Source of the DNA: Bacteroidota bacterium
Lineage (GTDB): Bacteria; Bacteroidota; Bacteroidia; Bacteroidales; F082
Length of the DNA: 40,077 bases
Reading direction: 5' to 3'
NCBI GenBank assembly: GCA_024279935.1
Contig: JAJRQZ010000058.1
Location: 1-40,077 of the forward strand
Both the position numbers and the translations under genes were made by a program. Positions 17,611 through 25,833 of this stretch are shown here, one piece after another. The notes under the pieces were generated by a model. That model was not told the DNA's origin and ran no database searches. It saw nothing but the letters and a program-made list of their open reading frames with translations. Within the stretch, counting starts at the first letter, position 1, and the number at the start of each line of letters is the position of its first letter.

Positions 17611-18405
17611 TTAAATATTAAAACAGGATTGCAGTTTTGCCGAGAAATCGTGGTGAGTAAGCTTATTGGACGCAATTATTTGTTTACCAAACAGATAGTT
17701 GTTCCCGTTTTTAAAATCAGTTACTTTCCCGCCAGCTTGCTCAACAAGGAAAGCGCCCGCGGCAACATCCCATGGATTAAGGCCGTATTCGTAAAACAGC
17801 TCGAACCTGCCTGCTGCCACATAGGCCAGGTCGAGGGCAGCCGAGCCCAAACGCCTCACTCCCCTGGTGGTTTGCATCAAATCCTTAAATAAATCCAGAT
17901 ATTGATCCAAAAGGGCATAATCATAGTAGGGAAATCCGGTCGCTAGCAGCGAATGATTAAGATCGGCCTGTTCCGTTACTTTAATCTCCTTTTCGTTCAG
18001 GAAGGCCGGCGCGCCTTTCCACGAGTAAAAACATTCGCCGCTGCTAATCTCATAAACTATTCCCATTATGGTCTTATCGCCATCGTTCAAGGCTATCGAA
18101 ATTGAATAAAAGGGTATCGAATGAATGAAATTCGTTGTTCCGTCCAAAGGATCGACTATCCAGTTGAACCTGTCGGCCCTTTTCAGGCCCGGATCCTCCT
18201 CGGCGATAAAACCCGCTTCCGGAAGTAATCTTGAAAGCTCGGAGATTATCATTTTCTCGGCTTGCTTATCCACATAAGTTACCATATTGTGCAAACCTTT
18301 AAACTCTATATCCGATGCAGAGAATTTCACGGATTCGGATTTAATGAATTTGCCCACGGCCCTGGATAGATTTATTATTTGAAAAGTTATGGTTTTCAAG
18401 TTCAT
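17611..18405 (-). CDS. Inositol-monophosphatase family phosphatase
   Basis: A 264-residue Mg-dependent phosphatase of the IMPase/SuhB/CysQ superfamily. The metal site is complete: E69-E70, D85-P-L-D88-G-T-T-N-F, and W212-D213-V-A-A-G. In bacteria these enzymes act on inositol phosphate, other sugar phosphates or PAP; the overall length and VDPLDGTTNF fit SuhB-type enzymes. Its ATG overlaps the lgt stop codon in an ATGA (18402-18405), so the pair is translationally coupled. Confidence 0.92.
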   Translation of the reverse strand: MNLKTITFQIINLSRAVGKFIKSESVKFSASDIEFKGLHNMVTYVDKQAEKMIISELSRLLPEAGFIAEEDPGLKRADRFNWIVDPLDGTTNFIHSIPFYSISIALNDGDKTIMGIVYEISSGECFYSWKGAPAFLNEKEIKVTEQADLNHSLLATGFPYYDYALLDQYLDLFKDLMQTTRGVRRLGSAALDLAYVAAGRFELFYEYGLNPWDVAAGAFLVEQAGGKVTDFKNGNNYLFGKQIIASNKLTHHDFSAKLQSCFNI

Positions 18406-19565
18406 GATTTCGCTTTTTTATCGTTCAGTACAAACACTAAGAAGAAGACCAAACCGGTAGTGAATATTAATGTCGAGATCACTTCGGCCTGCGTTACTTT
18501 CATGCCCATAAAACCGAAGAGGTTGTTAACTCTTATCTTCTCAATCAAAAAACGTTCTAAGCCATTAAACATCAAATATATGGAAAACAACAAACCGGGA
18601 ATCCGCAATCTTTTCCGCAAGGACCACAATAATAAAAATATTATCAGCGCCATGGCAGTTTCATAAACCGGCGTCGGGAAAACCGGCATGGACAATCGCA
18701 TACAATGCTGACCTATGCAGCCGGGTATCGGCACGCCCTCGTTTATGATATTATGGGGATAATCATAAGCCCAAAGCCAGTCGGGCAGAAACGAAAGCCA
18801 TAGTGGCTTGGGCATATTGTTTACTATCCCCCAATCCCCGTCGCCAGCCGTTTGGCATCCTATCCTTCCAATTCCGTAGGCAATTATCAATGCAGGGGCA
18901 ACAATATCGGCGATATGCCGCCAGTAAATCCCGTTTTTAGAAGTATAGCCCACCACAGCAAAGGCAGCGATAATAAGTCCCCCGTAAAAGGTTAGCCCGG
19001 CAAACGACATCAAAGAACCCATGGGGTCGGCCATAAAGGCATCCCAATTCTCGAACCAATGGAACAGCTTAGCACCAATAATCCCGAACAACACTGCTAC
19101 AAAAACTATAGGCCAGGTATGATCCCTGGCGTGAACTGTAATTTCGATTTCATGAGGTTCAGAAGGCTTCTTAAGCTTACTGCTGTAATAAACATAGAAG
19201 GTATATGCAAGGGCGAAAACAACGCCCCCCCACACATTGCCTTTCCCGGAGAGCAAAAACTCCTGCGGTTTATTTGCAAAAAAGGAATAATCAAGGAATG
19301 CCTCAACTACTTTAAACCCAATTATAAACGCAACAACAAAACTGAGCAACAACTCGATAGCAGAAACAGGCTTGTCTTTCCATATTTTCTTTGAAAGGGG
19401 ATTTATAAGGCCTTCTTTTTCCTTCCGGTCGAGTTCTTTATATAAAATCAGTGCGGCAACCAAAAAGGCCATGGCCAGGAAGAAGCCGTATGACTGTATG
19501 GGCAGGTTGATGTTCGTGCCAAACAGATCGTTTATTATGTCACTTAATTTCGGATACAATTTCAA
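18402..19565 (-). CDS. lgt: Prolipoprotein diacylglyceryl transferase
   Basis: A 387-residue inner-membrane enzyme that transfers diacylglycerol from phosphatidylglycerol to the lipobox cysteine of prolipoproteins. The Lgt signature is AYGIGRIGCQTAGDGDWG (about 224-241), and the C-terminal block with PTPVYETAMAL and FNGLERFLIEKIRVNN holds the second conserved Arg region. Seven or more hydrophobic helices are visible. It is longer than E. coli Lgt because of extra sequence between the first helices, a form I associate with Bacteroidota. The start is a TTG at 19565; a second TTG at 19559 is equally possible, and no ATG is available after the in-frame stop at 19587. Confidence 0.92.
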   Translation of the reverse strand: MKLYPKLSDIINDLFGTNINLPIQSYGFFLAMAFLVAALILYKELDRKEKEGLINPLSKKIWKDKPVSAIELLLSFVVAFIIGFKVVEAFLDYSFFANKPQEFLLSGKGNVWGGVVFALAYTFYVYYSSKLKKPSEPHEIEITVHARDHTWPIVFVAVLFGIIGAKLFHWFENWDAFMADPMGSLMSFAGLTFYGGLIIAAFAVVGYTSKNGIYWRHIADIVAPALIIAYGIGRIGCQTAGDGDWGIVNNMPKPLWLSFLPDWLWAYDYPHNIINEGVPIPGCIGQHCMRLSMPVFPTPVYETAMALIIFLLLWSLRKRLRIPGLLFSIYLMFNGLERFLIEKIRVNNLFGFMGMKVTQAEVISTLIFTTGLVFFLVFVLNDKKAKS

Positions 19566-19586
19566 TAATCTTTTATAGATGAATAA

Positions 19587-20498
19587 TTAACTCTTTTCCC
19601 TTGTCCCCATGCTTCCGGACGAAAGTATCTGCTGCAATAAAATTCCGCTTATCAGGAACACAAGCCCTATTACCGTCGAAAAATGTATTTTCTCGCCAAG
19701 GGTAAGGGCAATCCAAAACAATGCGATAAAAGGCGATAAATATACCAAATTACTTACTTTGGCCGTATCGGAGGAAAGTTTTAGCGCATTTAGCCAAATA
19801 ACGAAGCTTATGCTAAGCTCGAACAAACCGATATATGCCGACCCCAGCAATGCCTGCCATGAGGGCACTTTGATTTCGACGCCTGTAACAAACAGATATA
19901 CCGACACATAAACAAATCCTATCAATAAGTTCAAAAAGATTTTCTCCTCCGATTTCCTTTCTTTGTCCTTGAGGTTCAATATCCAGTAAACAGCCCAGAA
20001 CAAGGCGCTCAGAAGGGCAAGAAAGATCCCTAAGGGTTCGGCAATCTGCATATCGAGAGGCTTGCCGTCGGTGCCGATGACTATTATCCCAATAAAACTG
20101 ATAAAAAGGGCAAGGAAACTATAGAAGGGTATTTTTTGCTTCAAAAAAGGGACTGATAAGATTACCAGGACTATCGGCCAGGTATAATTCAGGATACCTG
20201 CAACCTGGGCCTCAAGCAGGCTGTAGGCCTTCAACAAGACTATATAATAAAGGAATGGGTTGAAGAAGCCCATCACCGCCGAGCGGACAATGTTCCGCTT
20301 GCTGAACTGATTCCTCAACCTTATGTTTTTATTGCTCATTAAAATAACCGTCAATGCTGTTATCCCGAATATAGCAGCCCAGAAGAGCAACAAATCAAAC
20401 TGGATGTACCTGAGGCTGATTTTAAAAGCCGAGCTCATTGTTGACCAAAACAGTATCGCCACCAATGCGAGGAAATAAGCCTTTTTTTGATTATGCAT
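19587..20498 (-). CDS. EamA-type DMT superfamily transporter
   Basis: A 303-residue integral membrane protein with about ten hydrophobic helices arranged as two EamA repeats. PFLYYIVLLKAYSLLEAQVAGILNY-type sequence in the first half and SFVIWLNALKLSSDTAKVSN in the second show the repeat. DMT carriers of this kind export amino acids, nucleobases or other metabolites; the substrate cannot be inferred. It sits between the SLC13 gene (64-base gap) and lgt (21-base gap) on the same strand. Confidence 0.9.
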   Translation of the reverse strand: MHNQKKAYFLALVAILFWSTMSSAFKISLRYIQFDLLLFWAAIFGITALTVILMSNKNIRLRNQFSKRNIVRSAVMGFFNPFLYYIVLLKAYSLLEAQVAGILNYTWPIVLVILSVPFLKQKIPFYSFLALFISFIGIIVIGTDGKPLDMQIAEPLGIFLALLSALFWAVYWILNLKDKERKSEEKIFLNLLIGFVYVSVYLFVTGVEIKVPSWQALLGSAYIGLFELSISFVIWLNALKLSSDTAKVSNLVYLSPFIALFWIALTLGEKIHFSTVIGLVFLISGILLQQILSSGSMGTREKS

Positions 20499-20562
20499 TT
20501 ATATCAATTTGATAATAATTTAAAAACCATTGGAACATCCGGCCCACTAACGGTCATTATCG

Positions 20563-22095
20563 CTAATGAACAGCCCAGACAGGGAAATCATCCATGCTGA
20601 TCCCAAATATCGACATGCCCCAAAAATAGGTGAAAAGCGTGATGATAATGGCACCGATCAAATTTAATATCAAGCCGTTTTTTGCCATCTGCAAGACCGT
20701 TATCCTGTTGGACCCGAACACAATGGCATTCGGCGGTGTTGCCACGGGCAGCATAAACGCCATCGAAGCACTGATGGTGGCGGGCAGCATAAACAGCAAG
20801 GGGTTTATGTGAACGCTGACGGAAAGCCCGGCCAAAACAGGCAAAAGCATTTCGGTAGTTGCCGTATTTGAAGTTAGCTCAGTTAAGAATGTCATACCCA
20901 AGGCTATGGTCAAGATTACTAAAACAGGGTGCATTCCCCCCAAGCCGCTGAGCTGTTCACCAAACCAAAGCGACAGGCCGGATTCCTTAAAGCCAGTGGC
21001 AAGTGCAAATCCGCCACCAAAAAGCAAGACTATCCCCCAGGGCAGTTTAACTGCTGTGTTCCAATCCATTATGTTTTTGTTTTTTTTCTTGTGCGAGGGA
21101 ATCAAAAACAGGATTATCGACATGGCGATTGCCACTGTGCCATCGTTAAGATACGACGGATGGTTAAAAAGACTGCTCCAGCCCGGAATCTTCACCGAGC
21201 CGAAATTCAATCCCGACCTGAACAGCCACAATAATGCAAGCAGCACAAAATCGACAAAGACTACTTTTTCCTCAAAACCTGTGGGCCCTAGTCTTTTATA
21301 CTCTTTTCCAAAGTCGATGCCCCCCAAATTATTTTTCCATGAAGTCTTGGGCTTGAAGATTACGTAAAGATATAACCAGACTATAACGAACAGCGTGATA
21401 CTTATCGGCAAAGCGAACATGAACCAGTCGGAGAAACTTATTTCAGGTGCATCGGGGAACATTATCTGAAAAATCCTGGCAAAGGACAAATTGGGGGGAG
21501 TGCCGACCAGCGTGGCTATCCCTCCTATGGAGGCACTATAGGCTATGCCGAGCAATAGCCCTACGGAATATTTCTTGAGCTCTTTCTTAGGGACGAACTC
21601 CTCAAGCTTTTGAATTATCGACAGCAAGATGGGAACCATCATCATGGCAGTTGCCGTATTGGAAATCCACATAGACAGAAAAGCGGTAGCGAACATGAAG
21701 CCCAATAAGATACGCGCGGGACTGGTGCCGGTTACCATCAATATCTTAAGGGCAATGCGCTTATGCAGATTCCATTTTTGCATCGCCAGCGCAACCAAGA
21801 AACCTCCTATGAAAAGAAAGATGACATGGTTAAAATATGTTGCTGATACTTGTTTGCCGTTCATCACGCCGAAAAGCGGAAACAAAACAACGGGTATTAA
21901 TGCCGTAACCGCCAAGGGAACTATTTCGGTAACCCACCATACGGCCATCAACAATGCAATCGCCAAGGTATAGGTAACTTCAGGTTTACCCGGCTGCAGG
22001 TCAATAAAAACCACTAAATATAAAAAAATGGACGGGGCAAGGATAAAGCCAAATAATTTCTTCAAGCCGTCTTTTCGATTAATAAATTCTAGCAT
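20563..22095 (-). CDS. SLC13/DASS-family sodium-coupled anion symporter
   Basis: A 510-residue membrane transporter with about eleven helices. The two SNT signatures of the divalent anion:sodium symporter family are present: ISNTATAMMMVP near residue 145 and TSNTATTEMLLP near residue 410. Known members carry succinate, citrate, other dicarboxylates or sulfate; VcINDY-like features favour dicarboxylates, but this is inference. It is the first gene of the long minus-strand cluster and diverges from carbamate kinase across a 137-base intergenic region. Confidence 0.9.
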   Translation of the reverse strand: MLEFINRKDGLKKLFGFILAPSIFLYLVVFIDLQPGKPEVTYTLAIALLMAVWWVTEIVPLAVTALIPVVLFPLFGVMNGKQVSATYFNHVIFLFIGGFLVALAMQKWNLHKRIALKILMVTGTSPARILLGFMFATAFLSMWISNTATAMMMVPILLSIIQKLEEFVPKKELKKYSVGLLLGIAYSASIGGIATLVGTPPNLSFARIFQIMFPDAPEISFSDWFMFALPISITLFVIVWLYLYVIFKPKTSWKNNLGGIDFGKEYKRLGPTGFEEKVVFVDFVLLALLWLFRSGLNFGSVKIPGWSSLFNHPSYLNDGTVAIAMSIILFLIPSHKKKNKNIMDWNTAVKLPWGIVLLFGGGFALATGFKESGLSLWFGEQLSGLGGMHPVLVILTIALGMTFLTELTSNTATTEMLLPVLAGLSVSVHINPLLFMLPATISASMAFMLPVATPPNAIVFGSNRITVLQMAKNGLILNLIGAIIITLFTYFWGMSIFGISMDDFPVWAVH

Positions 22096-22192
22096 GCCGA
22101 CAAAATATGTGTTTAAACCGCAAGTTAATAATTATTTGGACATTAAAATCACAAGAAATTCAAATTATAACTAATAAGATAGACTAAATTTA

Positions 22193-22200
22193 TATATTTG
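22193..22200 (+). promoter_or_regulatory. Candidate -7 promoter element of arcC (TATATTTG)
   Basis: An exact TAnnTTTG match 32 bases upstream of the carbamate kinase ATG, in the AT-rich region between the divergent SLC13 and arcC genes. There is no TTG at the expected -33 position, so it rests on the -7 box and on position alone. Confidence 0.45.
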
Positions 22201-22232
22201 TGCTTTTTTTCATAATTTAAAATTCTCTGAAT

Positions 22233-23177
22233 ATGAGAAAGTTAGCAGTTGTTGCCTTTGGAGGGAATGCTTTATTGAAAGCAGGTCAGAAAGGAACTAT
22301 TGAAGAGCAAGAAGCAAATGCCTTGTCGGCAAGCCGGAATTTGTTAAAACTCATGAAGAATAAATACAATCTTGTTCTTACCCACGGCAACGGCCCGCAG
22401 GTGGGGAACATACTTCTGGCAAATTCCGCCGGCTTCAAGGAACATGGAATACCAGAAATGCCCTTGGATATCAGCGTGGCTTATTCGCAGGGTTTTATCG
22501 GCTATCTGCTCGAACAGCAGCTGCGCAATGTATTGAGAAACAACGACATGGAACGCGACATCATCTCCATCATCACCCAAGTGCTAGTAAACAAGGACGA
22601 TCCGGCATTTGAAAATCCAACAAAACCTATTGGCCCTTATTTCTCGGAACAGGAAGCCCTTAAGATGATGAAAGACGGTAATACGGTTTTTAAGGAAGAT
22701 AAAGCCAGGGGCGGATGGCGCAAAGTAGTTGCGTCGCCCGAGCCATTGGTGATATTCAATATGCGTTCGATAGAAAAGATCGCCAACGACGGAAATATTG
22801 TCATTGCCGTAGGTGGCGGAGGCGTTCCCTGTTTTTATAAAAAGGAGAACACCCTGCAGGGCATCGATGCCGTTATCGACAAAGACCTGGCTTCGGCATT
22901 GTTGGCACAGCAAATACACGCCAGCAAGCTTTTTATCCTTACCGATGTGCCCAAGGTTTGTTTAAGCTTCAATACCCCCCAGGAAAAAACACTGGACAGG
23001 ATCAGCATAGCCCAGGCGAAAAAATACCTTGCCGAAGGACAGTTCGGGGCCGGAAGCATGGCGCCTAAGATACAGGCAGCGATAAACTTCGTGGTCCGTA
23101 GCGGTAACGACGCCATCATCACCGAAAGCTCAAGGCTCGGCATCGACAATGGCGGAACAAGGATTACTATCGTTTAG
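22233..23177 (+). CDS. arcC: Carbamate kinase
   Basis: A 314-residue amino-acid-kinase-fold enzyme catalysing ATP + carbamate to ADP + carbamoyl phosphate, normally run in reverse to make ATP in arginine or purine fermentation. AFGGNALL (8-15), HGNGPQVGNI (51-60), AVGGGGVPC and the C-terminal GSMAPKIQAAINF motif (about 275-287) are all present, and length is standard. No arginine deiminase, ornithine carbamoyltransferase or antiporter gene is adjacent, so it is an orphan copy here. It diverges from the SLC13 transporter; the next plus-strand gene lies 260 bases on, past a hairpin repeat. Confidence 0.96.
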   Translation: MRKLAVVAFGGNALLKAGQKGTIEEQEANALSASRNLLKLMKNKYNLVLTHGNGPQVGNILLANSAGFKEHGIPEMPLDISVAYSQGFIGYLLEQQLRNVLRNNDMERDIISIITQVLVNKDDPAFENPTKPIGPYFSEQEALKMMKDGNTVFKEDKARGGWRKVVASPEPLVIFNMRSIEKIANDGNIVIAVGGGGVPCFYKKENTLQGIDAVIDKDLASALLAQQIHASKLFILTDVPKVCLSFNTPQEKTLDRISIAQAKKYLAEGQFGAGSMAPKIQAAINFVVRSGNDAIITESSRLGIDNGGTRITIV

Positions 23178-23315
23178 GAAAATCGCGGAAAATGATTTTA
23201 TGAATCCCGATATTTTGTAAAGGATATTATTTACATTTGAAAAAAATAATATTATGAAACATTCACGACGGCAAACCGACACACAAGAAAATGATTATTC
23301 TGCAAAAAAACAGTC

Positions 23316-23395
23316 ATCGGATTGAGCGGATTTATCGGATGTTTTTCGCTTGCGAAAAACTAAAATCCGCTTAATCCGTGTAATCCGCTGATAAA
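23316..23395. repeat. REP-like imperfect palindrome with perfect 9-bp inner stem
   Basis: The centre is a perfect hairpin: GTTTTTCGC at 23341-23349, loop TT, GCGAAAAAC at 23352-23360. Outside it, 23318-23334 (CGGATTGAGCGGATTTA) pairs imperfectly with 23361-23378 (TAAAATCCGCTTAATCCG), and a further TAATCCGCTGATAAAT follows. The AATCCG/CGGATT motif is repeated several times inside the element. Sequences of this style are dispersed in Bacteroidota intergenic regions. It separates arcC from the hydrolase and could attenuate transcription between them. Confidence 0.6.
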
Positions 23396-23437
23396 TATAA
23401 TATACTCGATGACAATTAATTACAAAATCTTAAACAG

Positions 23438-24214
23438 ATGAATAAAATATCGATAGTTCTTTTCGCCCTTTTCTCGATGGCGTTTGTCAGCAATGCTTTT
23501 ACCGGGGATTTACCGGTGGCAGGGGCAAAAAAAGCCAAACGACCGGAAAAAGTCGAGTTTCCCTCTCGGGACGGGCTGCTTATAAGTGCCATTGTTTATG
23601 AAATAAGTGATGATGCCCCGGTGATTCTGCTCTGCCACCAGGCCAGGTTCAATAAATTCGAATACGCCGGTATTGCACGGGAATTAAACAAGCTTGGGTT
23701 TAATTGCGTTGCCATCGACCAGCGTTCGGGCGGCCCCATCTCCAACCAGCCCAACGAAACAAATCTTAGGGCTCGAAAAGCCGGGAAGCCTACGTCCTAC
23801 CTAGATGCCGAACAAGACATACTTGCCGCAATCGACTATGTTGCAAACAGATATCAAAAACCTTCGATATTGTGGGGCAGTTCATATTCCTCCACCCTTG
23901 CACTCTATATTGCCGCCTCCAACGATAAGGTCTCAGCCGTTGTCTCATTTAGCCCCGGTAATTATTTCGCTAAGGAAAAGGGGTCTCTTATAGATATTTT
24001 ACCCACTTTCAAAAAGCCCATGTTTATAACATCCTCAAAGGAGGAAATTAAATATATCGACGAGCTTTTAAGGAAGATGGACCTGAACGACAAACAGATA
24101 CATTTCAAACCCGAAGGAACAGGATACCACGGCTCGCGCTCCTTATGGCAAGGCATGCCTGGAGGCGATGAGTATTGGAAAGCGATAAAAGCGTTTTTGG
24201 CGGAGTTGAAATAA
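23438..24214 (+). CDS. Exported alpha/beta hydrolase
   Basis: A 258-residue hydrolase with a signal peptide (1-20, ending in SNA). The alpha/beta-hydrolase fold is indicated by VILLCHQAR (oxyanion region, 62-70), GFNCVAIDQRSGG (87-99) and the nucleophile elbow W146-G-S-S149-Y-S, a GxSxS variant of GxSxG. The catalytic His is probably H231 in GTGYHGSRSLW. It resembles the dienelactone-hydrolase-like group acting on esters or peptides in the periplasm; the substrate is unknown. It converges on the T9SS gene, with 6 bases between stop codons. Confidence 0.85.
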   Translation: MNKISIVLFALFSMAFVSNAFTGDLPVAGAKKAKRPEKVEFPSRDGLLISAIVYEISDDAPVILLCHQARFNKFEYAGIARELNKLGFNCVAIDQRSGGPISNQPNETNLRARKAGKPTSYLDAEQDILAAIDYVANRYQKPSILWGSSYSSTLALYIAASNDKVSAVVSFSPGNYFAKEKGSLIDILPTFKKPMFITSSKEEIKYIDELLRKMDLNDKQIHFKPEGTGYHGSRSLWQGMPGGDEYWKAIKAFLAELK

Positions 24215-24220
24215 TAAGAA

Positions 24221-25777
24221 TTACTCAACAATAAACTTACGGGTATTTAATTGCCGTTTGTTGTTTAATAAACTAACGTAATATAAACCTTTAATAAAAC
24301 TGCTGATATTTATCTTGATGTTCCCATTAAGAGGAACGTCAAGTTGCTCAACAACTTTACCTTCATTATCGTAAAGTATGATCACGCTGCCCCGAGAATA
24401 AGTTACTGAAATATTAATCTCGCTTTTTGCGGGATTTGGCCATACTTTTATCGGATTTTCATATTCTGTTTTTGACGGCAGCTCATCAATGTTAACAAAA
24501 ATGCCGCAGTTTAGATCCAGTGTGTCAGTACTTATTTGATGGTTACAAAGGCTGTCATATGTTATTGGTTGCGTATATAGGCTGTCGTCTTCAAGAAACT
24601 TGTTCATCTTCCAGAGATACATTTTTAAAGAATTTGACACATTAGGATAAGCTGCCACCACTAAAAATTTGTCATCCTTTGTCTTAAGTAATTTGTTGCC
24701 TCCACCATAATATTCATAAACAAGCCTTCTGTTTTTAAGTGTACCCAAAGTATCTGTAACAAACAGCTCCGTAAAACCTACGTCAACAGGATAATGGTTA
24801 TACTGCCAACTTCCCAATATATAAATTGAAGTATCATTATAAATTGTTAAAGGGGAGGCGCCTCCATTGGCAATTGTGTCGCCAAGAATTAGCCCATAAT
24901 AAAGCTCGTTACCGTTTTTGTCCGTTTTTAATATTGCAGGGCTGGGCTTGTGTCCGGATACAGTTAATCTTGCACCGGAGTAAAAATTACCATATTTATC
25001 CTCAACAGTATTAAATGAAATTCCACCACTTCCTTCGTCTGCTTCCCATAATGTCAGCCATTTCTCATTACCCATGGAATCGCATAATATAAAAAGAGGG
25101 TCTGATATTGCCCCGGTTACAAGATAGGATGAGTCGCTGGTTAACAATAACTTATAGCCTTCTTCATTATGAAGGTCGGGGTCTTCGTTCTGAGCCAGAT
25201 GTTGCACCCATAAAGAATTACCGAATTTGTCAAATTTAACCAAACTAATCCTTGTTGTTTCATATTGGCCTGCATAATACCTTACCAGGCCGATTACGCT
25301 CCCATCGTTTAATTCAATGGCATCGATACCAAAATCGGAACCTCCGCCATAATCCGCGTGAAGAATACTGCACCATTCAATTTCCCCGCAGCTGTTTAGT
25401 TTAATGAAAAGCGGATCCCACCAGTCAATTTCATATTTATTGGTCCATCCGGCTAGCAAATATCCATTATCAATTGTTTTTTCAACACTATTTAAGCCAA
25501 CATAGTAGTCTTCCTGTCCAAAAGTTTTTTTCCACAAAACGTTTCCGTTAACATCGGTTTTGTATAAAAATCCTAATCCCAGACCTTGATAAGCAGGCTC
25601 TTCAAATCCTGTAATCAGAATTCCGCCGTCGTAATCCTCCTCAAGTTCTTTAATGTAGTTGAAATTGTTGTCGCCAAAAATTTTTGGCCAGTCTTGTCCA
25701 AATACGCTCGCACCGACATTGAACATTAATACTGTTAAAATCGTATAACCCCAAATTTTTAAATAGTTATTTTTCAT
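24221..25777 (-). CDS. Secreted beta-propeller-like protein with T9SS type A sorting domain
   Basis: A 518-residue exported protein with an N-terminal signal peptide (about 1-28). The body (30-400) consists of repeated blades of the type GGILITGF...YKTDVNGNVLWKKTFG and DGSVIGLVRYYAG...VKFDKFGNSLW, the delta-60/PQQ-like pattern. The last 75 residues, from IKVWPNPAKSEINISV, are a T9SS type A sorting domain. No enzyme motif is visible; adhesion or ligand binding is plausible. It is 56 bases downstream of the large protease gene, which it probably follows on one transcript. Confidence 0.85.
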   Translation of the reverse strand: MKNNYLKIWGYTILTVLMFNVGASVFGQDWPKIFGDNNFNYIKELEEDYDGGILITGFEEPAYQGLGLGFLYKTDVNGNVLWKKTFGQEDYYVGLNSVEKTIDNGYLLAGWTNKYEIDWWDPLFIKLNSCGEIEWCSILHADYGGGSDFGIDAIELNDGSVIGLVRYYAGQYETTRISLVKFDKFGNSLWVQHLAQNEDPDLHNEEGYKLLLTSDSSYLVTGAISDPLFILCDSMGNEKWLTLWEADEGSGGISFNTVEDKYGNFYSGARLTVSGHKPSPAILKTDKNGNELYYGLILGDTIANGGASPLTIYNDTSIYILGSWQYNHYPVDVGFTELFVTDTLGTLKNRRLVYEYYGGGNKLLKTKDDKFLVVAAYPNVSNSLKMYLWKMNKFLEDDSLYTQPITYDSLCNHQISTDTLDLNCGIFVNIDELPSKTEYENPIKVWPNPAKSEINISVTYSRGSVIILYDNEGKVVEQLDVPLNGNIKINISSFIKGLYYVSLLNNKRQLNTRKFIVE

Positions 25778-25833
25778 CTGTGAATGTTTGTTGAAAAGGA
25801 GAAGCGCTTATAAAGCGCCTCTCCATTTATTAA

